40,280 nt of DNA from assembly GCA_036008325.1 (NCBI GenBank), contig DASYNW010000034.1, positions 1-40,280 of the forward strand, given 5' to 3'. This document shows, piece by piece, positions 17,004 through 25,195 of this stretch. This stretch comes from AP-15 sp036008325 (GTDB lineage: Bacteria; Pseudomonadota; Alphaproteobacteria; ATCC43930; CGMCC-115725). Under the pieces are notes generated by a model. The model saw only the letters and a program-made list of their open reading frames with translations, was not told the origin of the DNA and did no database searches. Made by a program: the position numbers and the translations under genes. How positions within the stretch are numbered: position 1 is the first letter of the stretch; each line of letters starts with the position of its first letter.

Positions 17004-17855
17004 ATGTCGATGACCGCCGCCGACGCCCGCCACGAGGTCCGGGTCGAAGACGTCGAATACCAGCGCCAGGGCGGCCGCCCGATGCTGGCCCGGCTGTACA
17101 GGCCGAGCGGCGCCGGGCCGTTCCCGGCAGTGGTGCAGGTGCATGGCGGCGCCTGGGTCAACAAGGACCGCACCGACAACGATTTCATCGCCAGGGCCCT
17201 GGCCGAGAGCGGCATCCTCGTTGCGTCGCTCGATTTCCGCATGCCGCCCGAGGCGCCGTACCCGGCCTCGCTCGCCGACATCAACCTCGGCGCCCGCTGG
17301 CTCAAGGCCAATGCCAAGGAATATCGCAGCCGCGCCGATTGGGTCGGCAGCTTCGGCACCTCGAGCGGCGGCCACCAGGTATTGCTGGCGGCGATGCGGC
17401 CCGACGACCCGCGCTATAGCGCCTTGTGGCTGGCCGACGCGCCGGCGGTCGATGCCCGGCTCGCCTTTGTCATCTCGGGCTGGGGCGTGCTCGACCCGCT
17501 CTTACGCTACGAGCTGGCCAAGAAAGCCGGCAACGCCGAGCTCCTCGACAACCACCACAATTTCTGGGGCGATGCGGCGGCGATGGCGGAAGGCAACCCG
17601 CCGCGCATGCTCGACCGCGGCGAGCCGGTCCACTTGCCGCCGGCGCTGGTCTTTGGCGGCGACAAGGACGAATGGGTCCCGGTCGAATTGATGCGCAAAT
17701 TCGTCGCCGATTATCAGAAGGCCGGCGGCGAGGTCGAGCTGCAGCTCTATGAAGGCGCCAATCACGGCTTTATGACCGGCAAGCCCGACGCCCCCTACGC
17801 CGCCCGCGCGCTCGACCGCATGAAAACCTTCATCCGCAAGCACACCAGCGGCTGA
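17004..17855 (+). CDS. Alpha/beta hydrolase (HSL/acetylesterase-like)
   Basis: 283 residues. The fold is shown by the oxyanion-hole motif HGG (47-49, VQVHGGAWV), the nucleophile elbow GTSSGG (S120), an acidic residue in FGGDKDEW (D220 or D222) and the catalytic histidine in GANHGFM (H254). The HGG motif places it in the hormone-sensitive-lipase/esterase branch, whose members cleave short-chain esters or lactones in the cytosol. There is no signal peptide. The ATG at 17004 has a GAGGA site 8-10 nt upstream. It lies about 100 nt downstream of mmsA on the same strand, so co-transcription is possible. The substrate is unknown. Confidence 0.85.
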   Translation: MSMTAADARHEVRVEDVEYQRQGGRPMLARLYRPSGAGPFPAVVQVHGGAWVNKDRTDNDFIARALAESGILVASLDFRMPPEAPYPASLADINLGARWLKANAKEYRSRADWVGSFGTSSGGHQVLLAAMRPDDPRYSALWLADAPAVDARLAFVISGWGVLDPLLRYELAKKAGNAELLDNHHNFWGDAAAMAEGNPPRMLDRGEPVHLPPALVFGGDKDEWVPVELMRKFVADYQKAGGEVELQLYEGANHGFMTGKPDAPYAARALDRMKTFIRKHTSG

Positions 17856-17929
17856 CGCGACGCATCGGCGCGCGGTGGCTGCGGAGCGTCTTGCCGGCTG
17901 CGCCGCGCGGCCCCAGAGTGTGAGCCGCC

Positions 17930-18283
17930 ATGGCTCCCGCGCTCGACACGTTGCAGATCTCCAAGCGCCTGAAAGAGGCCGGCTTCACCGAGCCGCAGGC
18001 CGAGGCGGTCACGACGGTGCTGCGCGACGCGCGCGAAGCCGATTTCTCGCTGCTCTCGACCAAGGCGGATCTGAACGCACTGCGCGAGGCGACCAAGGCG
18101 GATCTGAACGCGCTGCGCGATGCGACCAAGGCGGATAGCGACAGGCTCCACGCCGAGTTCGAGGCGCTTCGCAAAGAAATCGACGCGAAGCTCGAAATCC
18201 TGCGCCGCGACCTGACGATCCGGCTCGGCAGCATGATCGTCATCGCCACGGGCGTATTGCTCGCCGCCAAGTTCTTCGGCTGA
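17930..18283 (+). CDS. DUF1640-like coiled-coil protein with C-terminal membrane segment (copy 2)
   Basis: 117 residues. The N-terminus LDTLQISKRLKEAGFTEPQAEAV fits the family opening, followed by three 11-residue repeats (STKADLNALRE, ATKADLNALRD, ATKADSDRLHA) that make a coiled coil, then EIDAKLEILRRDLTIRLG and a hydrophobic tail (~98-114) as membrane anchor. It is a paralogue of the 13447-13740 protein with a longer coil, lengthened by tandem DNA repeats. Function unknown; a membrane-tethered trimeric or dimeric coil is inferred. It is convergent with the HpaB-family gene, with a hairpin between. Confidence 0.75.
   Translation: MAPALDTLQISKRLKEAGFTEPQAEAVTTVLRDAREADFSLLSTKADLNALREATKADLNALRDATKADSDRLHAEFEALRKEIDAKLEILRRDLTIRLGSMIVIATGVLLAAKFFG
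18056..18154 (+). repeat. Three 33-nt tandem repeats inside the DUF1640-like gene
   Basis: Units at 18056, 18089 and 18122 encode 11-residue coiled-coil steps. The first two are nearly identical at the DNA level (GACCAAGGCGGATCTGAACG core); the third is diverged. This is a recent in-frame expansion of the coil. Confidence 0.8.
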
Positions 18284-18324
18284 ACCTACGGCGCTATGCT
18301 GCAGGTGCGGCGATCGCGGCGCCG

Positions 18325-18346
18325 GCGGCGAGGTGCTGCTCGCCGC
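18325..18346. terminator. Hairpin between convergent genes
   Basis: GCGGCGAG-GTGCTG-CTCGCCGC is a perfect 8-bp stem with a 6-nt loop in the 63-nt gap between the second DUF1640-like gene and the HpaB-family gene, abutting the latter's stop codon. No T tract follows on either strand. Confidence 0.4.
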
Positions 18347-19882
18347 TCAATCCTCCGGGTTGAGCCAGGTGTCGCCGGTCCAGCCGTGTTCGTCGTATTC
18401 GGCCATGCAGCGGTCGACGAGCGCGGTCATCCGCTCCATCGCGCCGTCGCGGCGCGCGCCGGACAGCGCCTGGATGCGGATGTCTTCGTGGTTGCCGGCA
18501 TAGTTGCGTTCGTAGAGCTCGTGGCGGCCGCCGAACTCGGTGCCGATCGCATCCCATAGGAGCTTCATCACCTTGATCCGCTCCTTGTAGTCGATGCCGT
18601 TCGAGCCGCGCACGTAGCGTTTCAGATACGGGTCGATCGCCGGGTTCCCAAAGTCCTTGACCGAGGATGGCAGATAGATCAGGGCCGAGGCGACGATCTT
18701 CTCGATGATCTCCTTGATCTTTGAATAGGCGTCCGGGGCGAAGACGCGATAGGACAGCCCGGCCTGCAAATTCGGCAGGAGCGCGTCGCCGACCCAGGGC
18801 TGCGGGTTGGCCGCCATGCAGTCGGACAACGACCAGAACAGATTGCGCCAGGAGACGATCTCGCCGAGCATCGCCTGGTTGCCGCGGAACTCGTCGCCGC
18901 CGGTCGCGTGCAGAGCCCGCGCCACCAACCCGCAGATGAAATCGAGCTTGACCGCGAACCGTGTGCAGCCCTGAAAGCAGAAGCCGTTCAGAAACCCCGA
19001 GCGCGGGTAGAAGCTCAGGATCTTTTCCGGGTCGCGGTGGACAAGAATGTTCTCCCAAGGGATCAAGACGTTGTCGAGGATAAAGATCGCGTCGTTCTCG
19101 TCGAAGCGGGAGGACAGCGGATAGTCGAACGGCGAGCCGAGCTTGGCGGCGATCAACTCGTAGGAATTGCGGCAGACGAGCTTCACCCCCGGCGCGTCCA
19201 TCGGCAGGATGAACATGATCGCCAGATCGGGGTCCGAAGTCGCGGTCGCCGCATTCTGGCCGAGGAAATTGTAGTGGGTGATCGCCGCCGCGGTCGCCAC
19301 CACCTTGGCGCCCGAGACGACGACGCCGGCATCGCTCTCGCGCTGGATCGTGACATAGACGTCCTTGACCTCGCTGGTCGGCCGGCCGCGGTCGACCGGC
19401 GGGTTGACGATCGCATGGTTCATGAACAGCACGTTTTCCTGCGCGCGGCGGTACCAGGCCCGCGCATTGGCGGCGAACTCCCCGTAATACTCGGCATTGG
19501 CACCGAGCGTGTTCATCAGGGAGGCTTTGTAGTCCGGGGTTCGCCCCATCCAGCCGTAGCTGAGCCGCGACCATTCGGCGATGGCGCGCTGCTGGGCGGT
19601 CAATTCCTCGCGCGAGCGGGCGACGCGGAAATATTTATGGGTGAAGCCGCCCGAGCCGGTGTCGGTCGGTGAGGTCAGCACCGCCTTGGTCTTCGGGTCA
19701 TGCAGCGCATCGTAAAGCCGCGCCAGGGAACGCACCGAATTCCTGAAGGCCGGATGGCTGGCGACGTCCTTGACCCGCTCGCCGTCGATATAGACCTCGC
19801 GGCCGTCGCGCAGGCTGTCGATATATTCGGCCCCGGTGAACGGGCGCGGCTCGCGGTCGCGGATCTTCTCCTCGGGCGTCAC
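18347..19882 (-). CDS. 4-hydroxyphenylacetate 3-hydroxylase family (HpaB-like) flavin-dependent monooxygenase
   Basis: 511 residues. HpaB-type enzymes use FADH2 from a separate reductase and O2 to hydroxylate phenols ortho to the OH group. Features are FTGAEYIDSLRDGREVYIDGE at the N-terminus (beginning ~residue 15), GRTPDY (113-118) at the active-site region, NHAIVNPPVDR, ITHYNFLGQNAATAT and the long C-terminal helical domain with GTEFGGRHELYERNYAGN. I chose a GTG start at 19882 because GGAGG lies 7 nt upstream; the frame stays open to 20023 without family similarity. No HpaC-type reductase or homoprotocatechuate genes are nearby, so the reductase is encoded elsewhere and the true substrate is uncertain. 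Confidence 0.88.
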   Translation of the reverse strand: MTPEEKIRDREPRPFTGAEYIDSLRDGREVYIDGERVKDVASHPAFRNSVRSLARLYDALHDPKTKAVLTSPTDTGSGGFTHKYFRVARSREELTAQQRAIAEWSRLSYGWMGRTPDYKASLMNTLGANAEYYGEFAANARAWYRRAQENVLFMNHAIVNPPVDRGRPTSEVKDVYVTIQRESDAGVVVSGAKVVATAAAITHYNFLGQNAATATSDPDLAIMFILPMDAPGVKLVCRNSYELIAAKLGSPFDYPLSSRFDENDAIFILDNVLIPWENILVHRDPEKILSFYPRSGFLNGFCFQGCTRFAVKLDFICGLVARALHATGGDEFRGNQAMLGEIVSWRNLFWSLSDCMAANPQPWVGDALLPNLQAGLSYRVFAPDAYSKIKEIIEKIVASALIYLPSSVKDFGNPAIDPYLKRYVRGSNGIDYKERIKVMKLLWDAIGTEFGGRHELYERNYAGNHEDIRIQALSGARRDGAMERMTALVDRCMAEYDEHGWTGDTWLNPED

Positions 19883-20037
19883 CTGTGGCCTCCGGGCGTG
19901 GACTGGCGCGCTACAATAGGAAAAGCCGGCGCAGGGGGATCGCCCGCGAGGGAAAACCGCCGCGATCCGAAGCCCCAACTCGCCGCTAGCGAACTTGCTG
20001 TTAGCGCTCGGGTTCAGACACAAGATTCACTCAAGCC

Positions 20038-20127
20038 GTCATGGCCGGGCTTGTCCCGGCCATCCACGAGTTGCGGCACAAAGTTTGCCGGTTTCCGTGG
20101 ATACCCGGCACAAGGCCGGGCATGACC
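20038..20127. repeat. REP-type double palindrome downstream-intergenic
   Basis: The left arm has GGCCGGG-CTTGT-CCCGGCC followed by ATCCACG; the right arm has CGTGGAT followed by CCCGGC-ACAAG-GCCGGG and CATGACC. Each arm is a hairpin and the two arms pair with each other. The left arm matches the right arm of the element at 11369-11448 closely. It lies in the gap upstream of the HpaB-family gene and 3' of the DUF6197-like gene. Confidence 0.8.
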
Positions 20128-20165
20128 CATCGGTGCGGAATTGTGCTATCGGATTCGCTTGAGCA

Positions 20166-20633
20166 CTACCGGGCCGGAGCGCCGCGCTCGGCCATCGCAA
20201 TCGCCTGATCGAAGGCCGACAGGACCGCAGCTTGCGGCGAACGATCGTTCATTGTCTCGACGTTGGTAAAGCCGCGCGAGCGGGCGACATTGATCAGCAA
20301 CGCATGCGCCGACCAGCCGAGACTGGGATCATCGAGCCGCTTGGCGGCGGCGCGCAGAGCGCCCACCGCGCAACGCTGGCCGCCGAACGAGCGATAGGTG
20401 CGCCGCGTCCAATTCTTCGGGTCGGCGATCAGCTCTTTCGCATCGCGAAGCAGCTCGGCGACGGCAAGGTCGCGGTCGCTCGGAGAGGGTGCGCGCAAGG
20501 CGCTCGGCCCGGTATTCCTGCTGCGGCGCAACCGGGCTTCGAACCACAGCCGGCAACCGTGACGGCTCCAGATCGGGAAGAGCCCGGTGTCATATGGTGT
20601 CGGCGCCGGGAAATACGTACCATCGAACGGCAT
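20166..20633 (-). CDS. DUF6197-like protein of unknown function
   Basis: 155 residues. The second half fits the DUF6197 pattern: LLRDAKELIADPKNWTR, then RCAVGALRAAAKRL, and ETMNDRSPQAAVLSAFDQAIAMA near the end. Relatives are small soluble proteins in alphaproteobacteria and actinobacteria without a known role. The first ~50 residues (PYDTGLFPIWSRHGCRLWFE) are not part of that pattern and may be an extra domain or a mis-set start. No operon partners are evident. Confidence 0.6.
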   Translation of the reverse strand: MPFDGTYFPAPTPYDTGLFPIWSRHGCRLWFEARLRRSRNTGPSALRAPSPSDRDLAVAELLRDAKELIADPKNWTRRTYRSFGGQRCAVGALRAAAKRLDDPSLGWSAHALLINVARSRGFTNVETMNDRSPQAAVLSAFDQAIAMAERGAPAR

Positions 20634-20898
20634 CGCGATCTCCTATCCTCTCCGTTACCATTTGATCTGTCCGGCGTCGCACCACGCGGCGCTAGCCCCC
20701 CACGGCACGCGCATCAGGTCGGGTCGAGCCAAATTGCTTGCCGGGGGAGACTGCGCCAGGCGGCGCGCCGATGCGGCGGGTTCCAGCCGCCAAAATCCCG
20801 CAATCAACCCCGTCGCCGATCGAGAGCTCAATCCGAACGGAATGATCGCGCCGAGGCTGCAAGCTGTCAATCTTTCGAGCGGCGCCGGCGACGATCGT

Positions 20899-22920
20899 TT
20901 AGGCGATGATCGCCAGAATAATCACCAGCAGAATGCCGATCGTCGCCAGGTAGAAATTGAGATTGCCGGACTGGAAAATTGCCAGGCGATCGGCGAGGAA
21001 ACGCACGATCCGCGTCGCCGGCTGAAACAGGTAGGGTCCGAACAACGGCGCCACCTGGTGGGTGAAGGTCAGTCGTCTGACGAAGTAGCTGCGCCCGCTG
21101 ATTTCGCGGGCGGTTTCTTCGCGAGGTCGGTAGACGAAGCTGTAAAAGGTGCGCAGCGCATTGGCGAAGCTCAGCGCGGTTGTCGACACGCGCCCCGGAT
21201 CGTGGTCGCGACCGCCATACCACACCGGGGCCCGGCGAACCGGCAGGCGCCGCCCGGTCGACAGCAGCGCCAGCGGCAGGATCGCCAGCAGCGGCATGAC
21301 GATGACCAACAGGCTCGGCGAGATGAAGGCGAAAGTCCCGGCGAGCCGGATCGGCTGCCCGGTAGCCGGAACGAGGATCGGGCCGACATGCATCGCGCGC
21401 ACCGCCTCGGTGGCAAACCGTTGCGATACCGCAAGATCAAGCGCCGGCAGCCACCAGGGCATCCCGATCGCGAGCGCCAGGACGCCGAGCCCCAGCACTC
21501 CGACCGCGGCGGCAATCCCCGCCGGCAGCCGTCCCGATGGCGCTGCACTACGCCCCAGAAGGCCGATGCCGATCAGCTTGACAAAGGTGGCGAGCGCCAC
21601 GGCGACGGTCAAAGCCAGGCCCGCGCCGGCCAGCGCCAGCACCAGGCGGCTGCCCATGGCGGCCAGATGAAAGCCCTGAAAGACGGTCTGAAAGACGTAC
21701 CACTCGCTGACAAAGCCGGCCTGCGGCGGCATCGCCGCGAGGCTCATCGCCGCGAACAGCGTGCCGATGCCGAAGAACGGCGAGGCGCGCCGCAACAGGC
21801 CGCTCTGGACGATCGCATAGCTGCCGGTCGCGCCCGACACGCCGTCGGCCGCCAGCAACAAAGCGCCTTTGGCCAGCGCATGACCGGCGAGGTGGAGCAG
21901 CGCCACCACCCAGGCGAGGCTCGCCAATTCGGGCAGCCCGTCGCCCCGAAACATCAAGGCCGCGCCGAGGGCGGTGACCGCGATCGCCGCGTTCTCGGCC
22001 GAAGAGAGGCTCAGCAACGCCCGCCAGTCCTGCTGCTGGAAGGCGTAGAGCGCGCTCAGCACCGCGCTCAGCACGCCCGCTACGACGACGACCTCGCCGA
22101 GCCCGCCGGCGGCGATCCCCTCAGCGCCGGGGATCCAATCGAGCAGACCGCGGCCGAGGCCGAAAAAGGCCGCGTTCAAAACGACCCCGGAAAGGAGCAC
22201 CCCGGTGGCGCCGCTACCGGCGCCGTAAGCCCGGGGGAACCATTCGTAAAACGGCAACAAGCCGAGCTTTGCCCCGAAGCCGATCACCAAGAGGACGCCG
22301 ACGGCGATCTGCGCTGGGCCAGAGAGCGCCGCCGCGGCCCTTGGGAAAAGCGCGAACGACAGGCTCCCGGCCGGCCCGGCGAGGAGCACGATGGCAATCA
22401 GCACCGCCACCGCGCCGACTTCGAGCAAGGCCAGCATGAACAGAACCGAACGCCCGGCCGCCGACGGCGGTCGCTCGGCGAGCAGCATTGCAGCGCCACC
22501 GAAGCTCATGACCGCCCAGGCGATCAGCAGGCCGGCGCCGTTGTCGAGGACGAAGACGCCGAGCGCGCCGATCAGGCTCGAGGCGGCACCGAACAGCCAT
22601 AGGCCTCGGCCCGCGGTCGCCGGGCTGCCGAGCGCGCAGGCGAACGCCGCCGGGACCAGTCCGAAACCCATCAGCCATGCCGCTTCCGGGCGCAGGCGGA
22701 AGGTCACCGCCTCCCCGGCCAATCGCGTCGGCAAGGCCGCCGCCTCAGTCCCGCCGGGCAGGGCCGTGAGCGCCGCGGCGACGCCGGCGAGCGCCCCCAG
22801 CACCAACAACGCACGCGCGGCGGCGAGCACGCGGCCGGTCAGCGCCGCGGCACCGCCGGCAAGCCACAACATCAGCGCCGCAGCCAACAGCTCATTCGCC
22901 AAACCGGCCTCCGACGACAC
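20899..22920 (-). CDS. HyfB-like proton-conducting membrane subunit (NuoL/Mrp antiporter fold) of an Ehr-type complex
   Basis: 673 residues, about 16 hydrophobic segments. Related to HyfB/HycC and NuoL, the antiporter-like subunits that move ions across the inner membrane. Markers are FGAKLGLLPFYEWFPRAYG (with the conserved Lys), LSLSSAENAAIAVTALG, GHALAKGALLLAADG and AMPPQAGFVSEWYVFQ. The C-terminal domain with YSFVYRPREE is typical of HyfB proteins. The frame opens with GTG at 22920, overlapping the preceding gene by 29 nt. A TTG at 22902 with GGAGG 5 nt upstream is an attractive alternative start. It is the last gene of a six-gene operon. See the large-subunit entry for why the complex is probably not a hydrogenase. 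Confidence 0.88.
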   Translation of the reverse strand: MSSEAGLANELLAAALMLWLAGGAAALTGRVLAAARALLVLGALAGVAAALTALPGGTEAAALPTRLAGEAVTFRLRPEAAWLMGFGLVPAAFACALGSPATAGRGLWLFGAASSLIGALGVFVLDNGAGLLIAWAVMSFGGAAMLLAERPPSAAGRSVLFMLALLEVGAVAVLIAIVLLAGPAGSLSFALFPRAAAALSGPAQIAVGVLLVIGFGAKLGLLPFYEWFPRAYGAGSGATGVLLSGVVLNAAFFGLGRGLLDWIPGAEGIAAGGLGEVVVVAGVLSAVLSALYAFQQQDWRALLSLSSAENAAIAVTALGAALMFRGDGLPELASLAWVVALLHLAGHALAKGALLLAADGVSGATGSYAIVQSGLLRRASPFFGIGTLFAAMSLAAMPPQAGFVSEWYVFQTVFQGFHLAAMGSRLVLALAGAGLALTVAVALATFVKLIGIGLLGRSAAPSGRLPAGIAAAVGVLGLGVLALAIGMPWWLPALDLAVSQRFATEAVRAMHVGPILVPATGQPIRLAGTFAFISPSLLVIVMPLLAILPLALLSTGRRLPVRRAPVWYGGRDHDPGRVSTTALSFANALRTFYSFVYRPREETAREISGRSYFVRRLTFTHQVAPLFGPYLFQPATRIVRFLADRLAIFQSGNLNFYLATIGILLVIILAIIA

Positions 22921-23692
22921 GCTGCGGCATGCGTCCCAGAAACATCAGCAAGGCCTCGATCATCGCCGCCGGGTTGGGCGGGCAACCGGGAAGGTAGAGA
23001 TCGACCGGGACCACCCCGTCGAGGCCGTGGCCGCTGGCATAGCCGCCGCCGGCAACGCCGCCCGATACCGCGCAGGTTCCGGTCGCCATGACCCAGCGCG
23101 GCTCGGGCATCGCCTCCCAGGCGGCGCGCAGCGGCGCTGCCATCGCATGGGTGACCGGGCCGGTCACCAGCAACAGATCGGCAAAGCGCGGCGAGGCGGT
23201 GAAAAATATGCCGAGGCGGTGCAGATTGTAGAAGGGGTTGTTCAGCGCCTGCAGCTCGGATTCGCAACCGTTGCACGAGCCGGCATCGACGTGCCGGATG
23301 TGCAGGCTGCGGCGGAACGCGCCGGATATGCCGGCATCGGGCTCTGGCGCCGCGGCCTCGCGCTGCCACACCAGGTCCTCGCGCCGGCGCACCCCGAAGG
23401 CCCAATCCGCCGATGGCGTCAAGGCCCCGGTCGGGCACGCCTCGGTGCACAATTGGCAGACGACGCAGCGGCCGTAGTCGATTTCGAGCGGCAGGCCCGC
23501 GCCGGCGTCGTCGCCGATGGTGATGGCCCGGGTCGGGCAGATGTCGGCGCATTGCGCGCAGCCCTCGCGGCACAGCTCCGGCCGGTAGCGCGGCATGCCG
23601 AGGACCCCCTCCTGGCCATCGCTGCCCTCGCCCGAGGGCCAGGTCGTCGTCGCCATTCCGGCACGCAATCCGAACAAGGTCCACAACCGCAT
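22892..23692 (-). CDS. Fused 2[4Fe-4S] ferredoxin / NuoB-like (HyfH-HyfI-like) electron-transfer subunit
   Basis: 266 residues. The N-terminal half holds two ferredoxin clusters: C41-x3-C45-x2-C48-x3-C52 and C76-x2-C79-x2-C82-x3-C86, each followed by Pro. The C-terminal half is the small-subunit (NuoB/HycG/HyfI) domain with SCNGCES (C140, C143), GTCAVSGG (C207) and LPGCPPNP (C237), all four ligands of the proximal [4Fe-4S] cluster. In most relatives HyfH and HyfI are separate genes; here they are one chain. All cluster ligands are intact, so electron flow to the large subunit is expected. The ATG at 23692 has AGGAG 7 nt upstream and sits 9 nt after the large-subunit stop. Confidence 0.9.
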   Translation of the reverse strand: MRLWTLFGLRAGMATTTWPSGEGSDGQEGVLGMPRYRPELCREGCAQCADICPTRAITIGDDAGAGLPLEIDYGRCVVCQLCTEACPTGALTPSADWAFGVRRREDLVWQREAAAPEPDAGISGAFRRSLHIRHVDAGSCNGCESELQALNNPFYNLHRLGIFFTASPRFADLLLVTGPVTHAMAAPLRAAWEAMPEPRWVMATGTCAVSGGVAGGGYASGHGLDGVVPVDLYLPGCPPNPAAMIEALLMFLGRMPQRVVGGRFGE

Positions 23693-23701
23693 CGGCTACT
23701 C

Positions 23702-25195
23702 CTAGCGATCGCAGCCGGCGATGGTCAGGCCAAAGCTCGCCTCGTTGATGGCATAATCCATCATGTTGGTCCCATGCACGGTCGATGGGAACACCCGCCA
23801 GTTTGAGAAGGATGGGGATTTGATCTTGACCCGCGCCAGCCGGGCCGCGCCATCGAGATGGACGGCGTAAAACAAGGCGCCGCGCGGTGACTCGCTCCAG
23901 CCGAGCCCTTCGGCGCCCGGCTGCGGCAGGCATTCGCGGCGCACCGGCCCGTCGGGCAGCCGCTGCAGCACCTGGCGGATCAGATCGAGGCTGACGAAGA
24001 TCTCGGCGATGCGCACCTCAAAGCGGGCATGGGCGTCGCCGGCCTCGCGCACCGGAACCGCGACCTCGACCGCGCCATAGGCGGCATAGGGGTGGTCGCG
24101 GCGCAGATCGCGATCGAGGCCGGAGGCGCGCTCGATCGGGCCGGTCGCACCCTGGTCGAACGCGGTCTCGCGGTCGAGGACGCCGGTGGTGATCAGCCGG
24201 TCGAGATGGCTGTCGGTGCCGGCGAGACGGCGGCAATAGGCCTCGATCTGCGGGCGCAGCAGGTCGAGCGCGTCGCCGAGCCAGCCTTGCGGGGCGAGAT
24301 CGCGGCGCAGCCCGCCCGGGATCAGCATGCTGCGCAGCAACCGGCTTCCGGTCAGGCGCGCGTTCAACTGCTTCGTCCGCTCCTCGATGAGCTTGCCCTC
24401 GGCCTCGCCGACCTTGAGGGTCGTCGTGTGCGCCAGATGGCCGAGGTAGTGCAGGTGGTTGTAGAGCCGCTCCAGCTCGGCCAGCAGCACCCGCAAGGAT
24501 TGGGCGCGCGGCGGCACGGTGCAGCCGGAAGCGGCCTCGACGGCCTGGCAATAGGCGAGCGCATGGGCCAGGCTGCCGACCCCGGAGACGCGCTCGGCCA
24601 GCACCACGGCCGTCCCCGGCAGCAGCCCTTCGAACCGCTTTTCCATGCCGCGATGTTTGAAGAACAGGCGCGGCTGATAATGCAGGATCGCCTCGCCGAT
24701 GTAGTAGAACAGGAACTCCGCCGACTCGGTGACATCGGCGCGGATCGGGCCGAACGGCAATTCCTGCACGTCGGCGACGGCGCCGGCGATCTCCGGAATG
24801 AAGCGCCGGGTTTGGTCGACCGGCACCGCGAGGTCGGGCGGATAGTCCGGGTCGAACGGCGGCAGCACCGGTTGCGCGCCCTCGCGCAGCACCAGCCGGT
24901 GGGGCTCGGGATGGCCGACAAATTCGACGCCGAACAAATCGGCGATCTCGCGCTCGTACCAGCCGAGCAGAGGGCAGATCGGCGCGAGGCTCGGCACCGG
25001 GCCGACGGGCCGGCAGCGCCAGACGGCAAAGGCGTGCAGCGCCGCCCGACTGAGGAGGTAGCGTAGCTCGAGCGATTTCGGGTCGGGCCACCAGGCATAG
25101 GCCAGCTGCATTCGCCAGCCTTCGGCCAGTGCCCCGGCGCAGGCATCGGGCAGCTCCTGCGGGCGCAACAGCGCCATTTCGCCGGCGCCGATCAT
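23702..25195 (-). CDS. HyfG/HycE-like large subunit (NuoC-NuoD fusion) lacking most NiFe-binding cysteines
   Basis: 497 residues. N-terminal NuoC-like domain ending in WYEREIADLFGVEFVGHPE (80-98), then a NuoD/[NiFe]-hydrogenase large-subunit domain. In true group 4 hydrogenases the NiFe site uses two cysteines in an ERVCGICG-type motif and two in DPCxxC near the C-terminus. Here the first motif reads ERVSGVGSLAHALAY (201-215), so both cysteines are replaced (S204, G207). The C-terminus ends GLTIAGCDR (489-497) with only one cysteine. It therefore cannot hold a normal NiFe centre. It most resembles the 'energy-converting hydrogenase-related' (Ehr) proteins. The start at 25195 overlaps the HyfF-like stop by 4 nt (ATGA); the longer frame to 25309 lies inside that gene. 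Confidence 0.9.
   Translation of the reverse strand: MIGAGEMALLRPQELPDACAGALAEGWRMQLAYAWWPDPKSLELRYLLSRAALHAFAVWRCRPVGPVPSLAPICPLLGWYEREIADLFGVEFVGHPEPHRLVLREGAQPVLPPFDPDYPPDLAVPVDQTRRFIPEIAGAVADVQELPFGPIRADVTESAEFLFYYIGEAILHYQPRLFFKHRGMEKRFEGLLPGTAVVLAERVSGVGSLAHALAYCQAVEAASGCTVPPRAQSLRVLLAELERLYNHLHYLGHLAHTTTLKVGEAEGKLIEERTKQLNARLTGSRLLRSMLIPGGLRRDLAPQGWLGDALDLLRPQIEAYCRRLAGTDSHLDRLITTGVLDRETAFDQGATGPIERASGLDRDLRRDHPYAAYGAVEVAVPVREAGDAHARFEVRIAEIFVSLDLIRQVLQRLPDGPVRRECLPQPGAEGLGWSESPRGALFYAVHLDGAARLARVKIKSPSFSNWRVFPSTVHGTNMMDYAINEASFGLTIAGCDR

Noticed and set aside
15765..17375. A 536-codon open frame antisense to mmsA and the hydrolase gene
   Set aside because: It crosses two real genes on the other strand and its composition is that of GC-biased antisense sequence.
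20587..22602. A 671-codon open frame antisense to the HyfB-like gene
   Set aside because: Its translation is rich in Arg, Gln, His and Asp with no domain pattern, as expected for the complement of a GC-rich membrane-protein gene.
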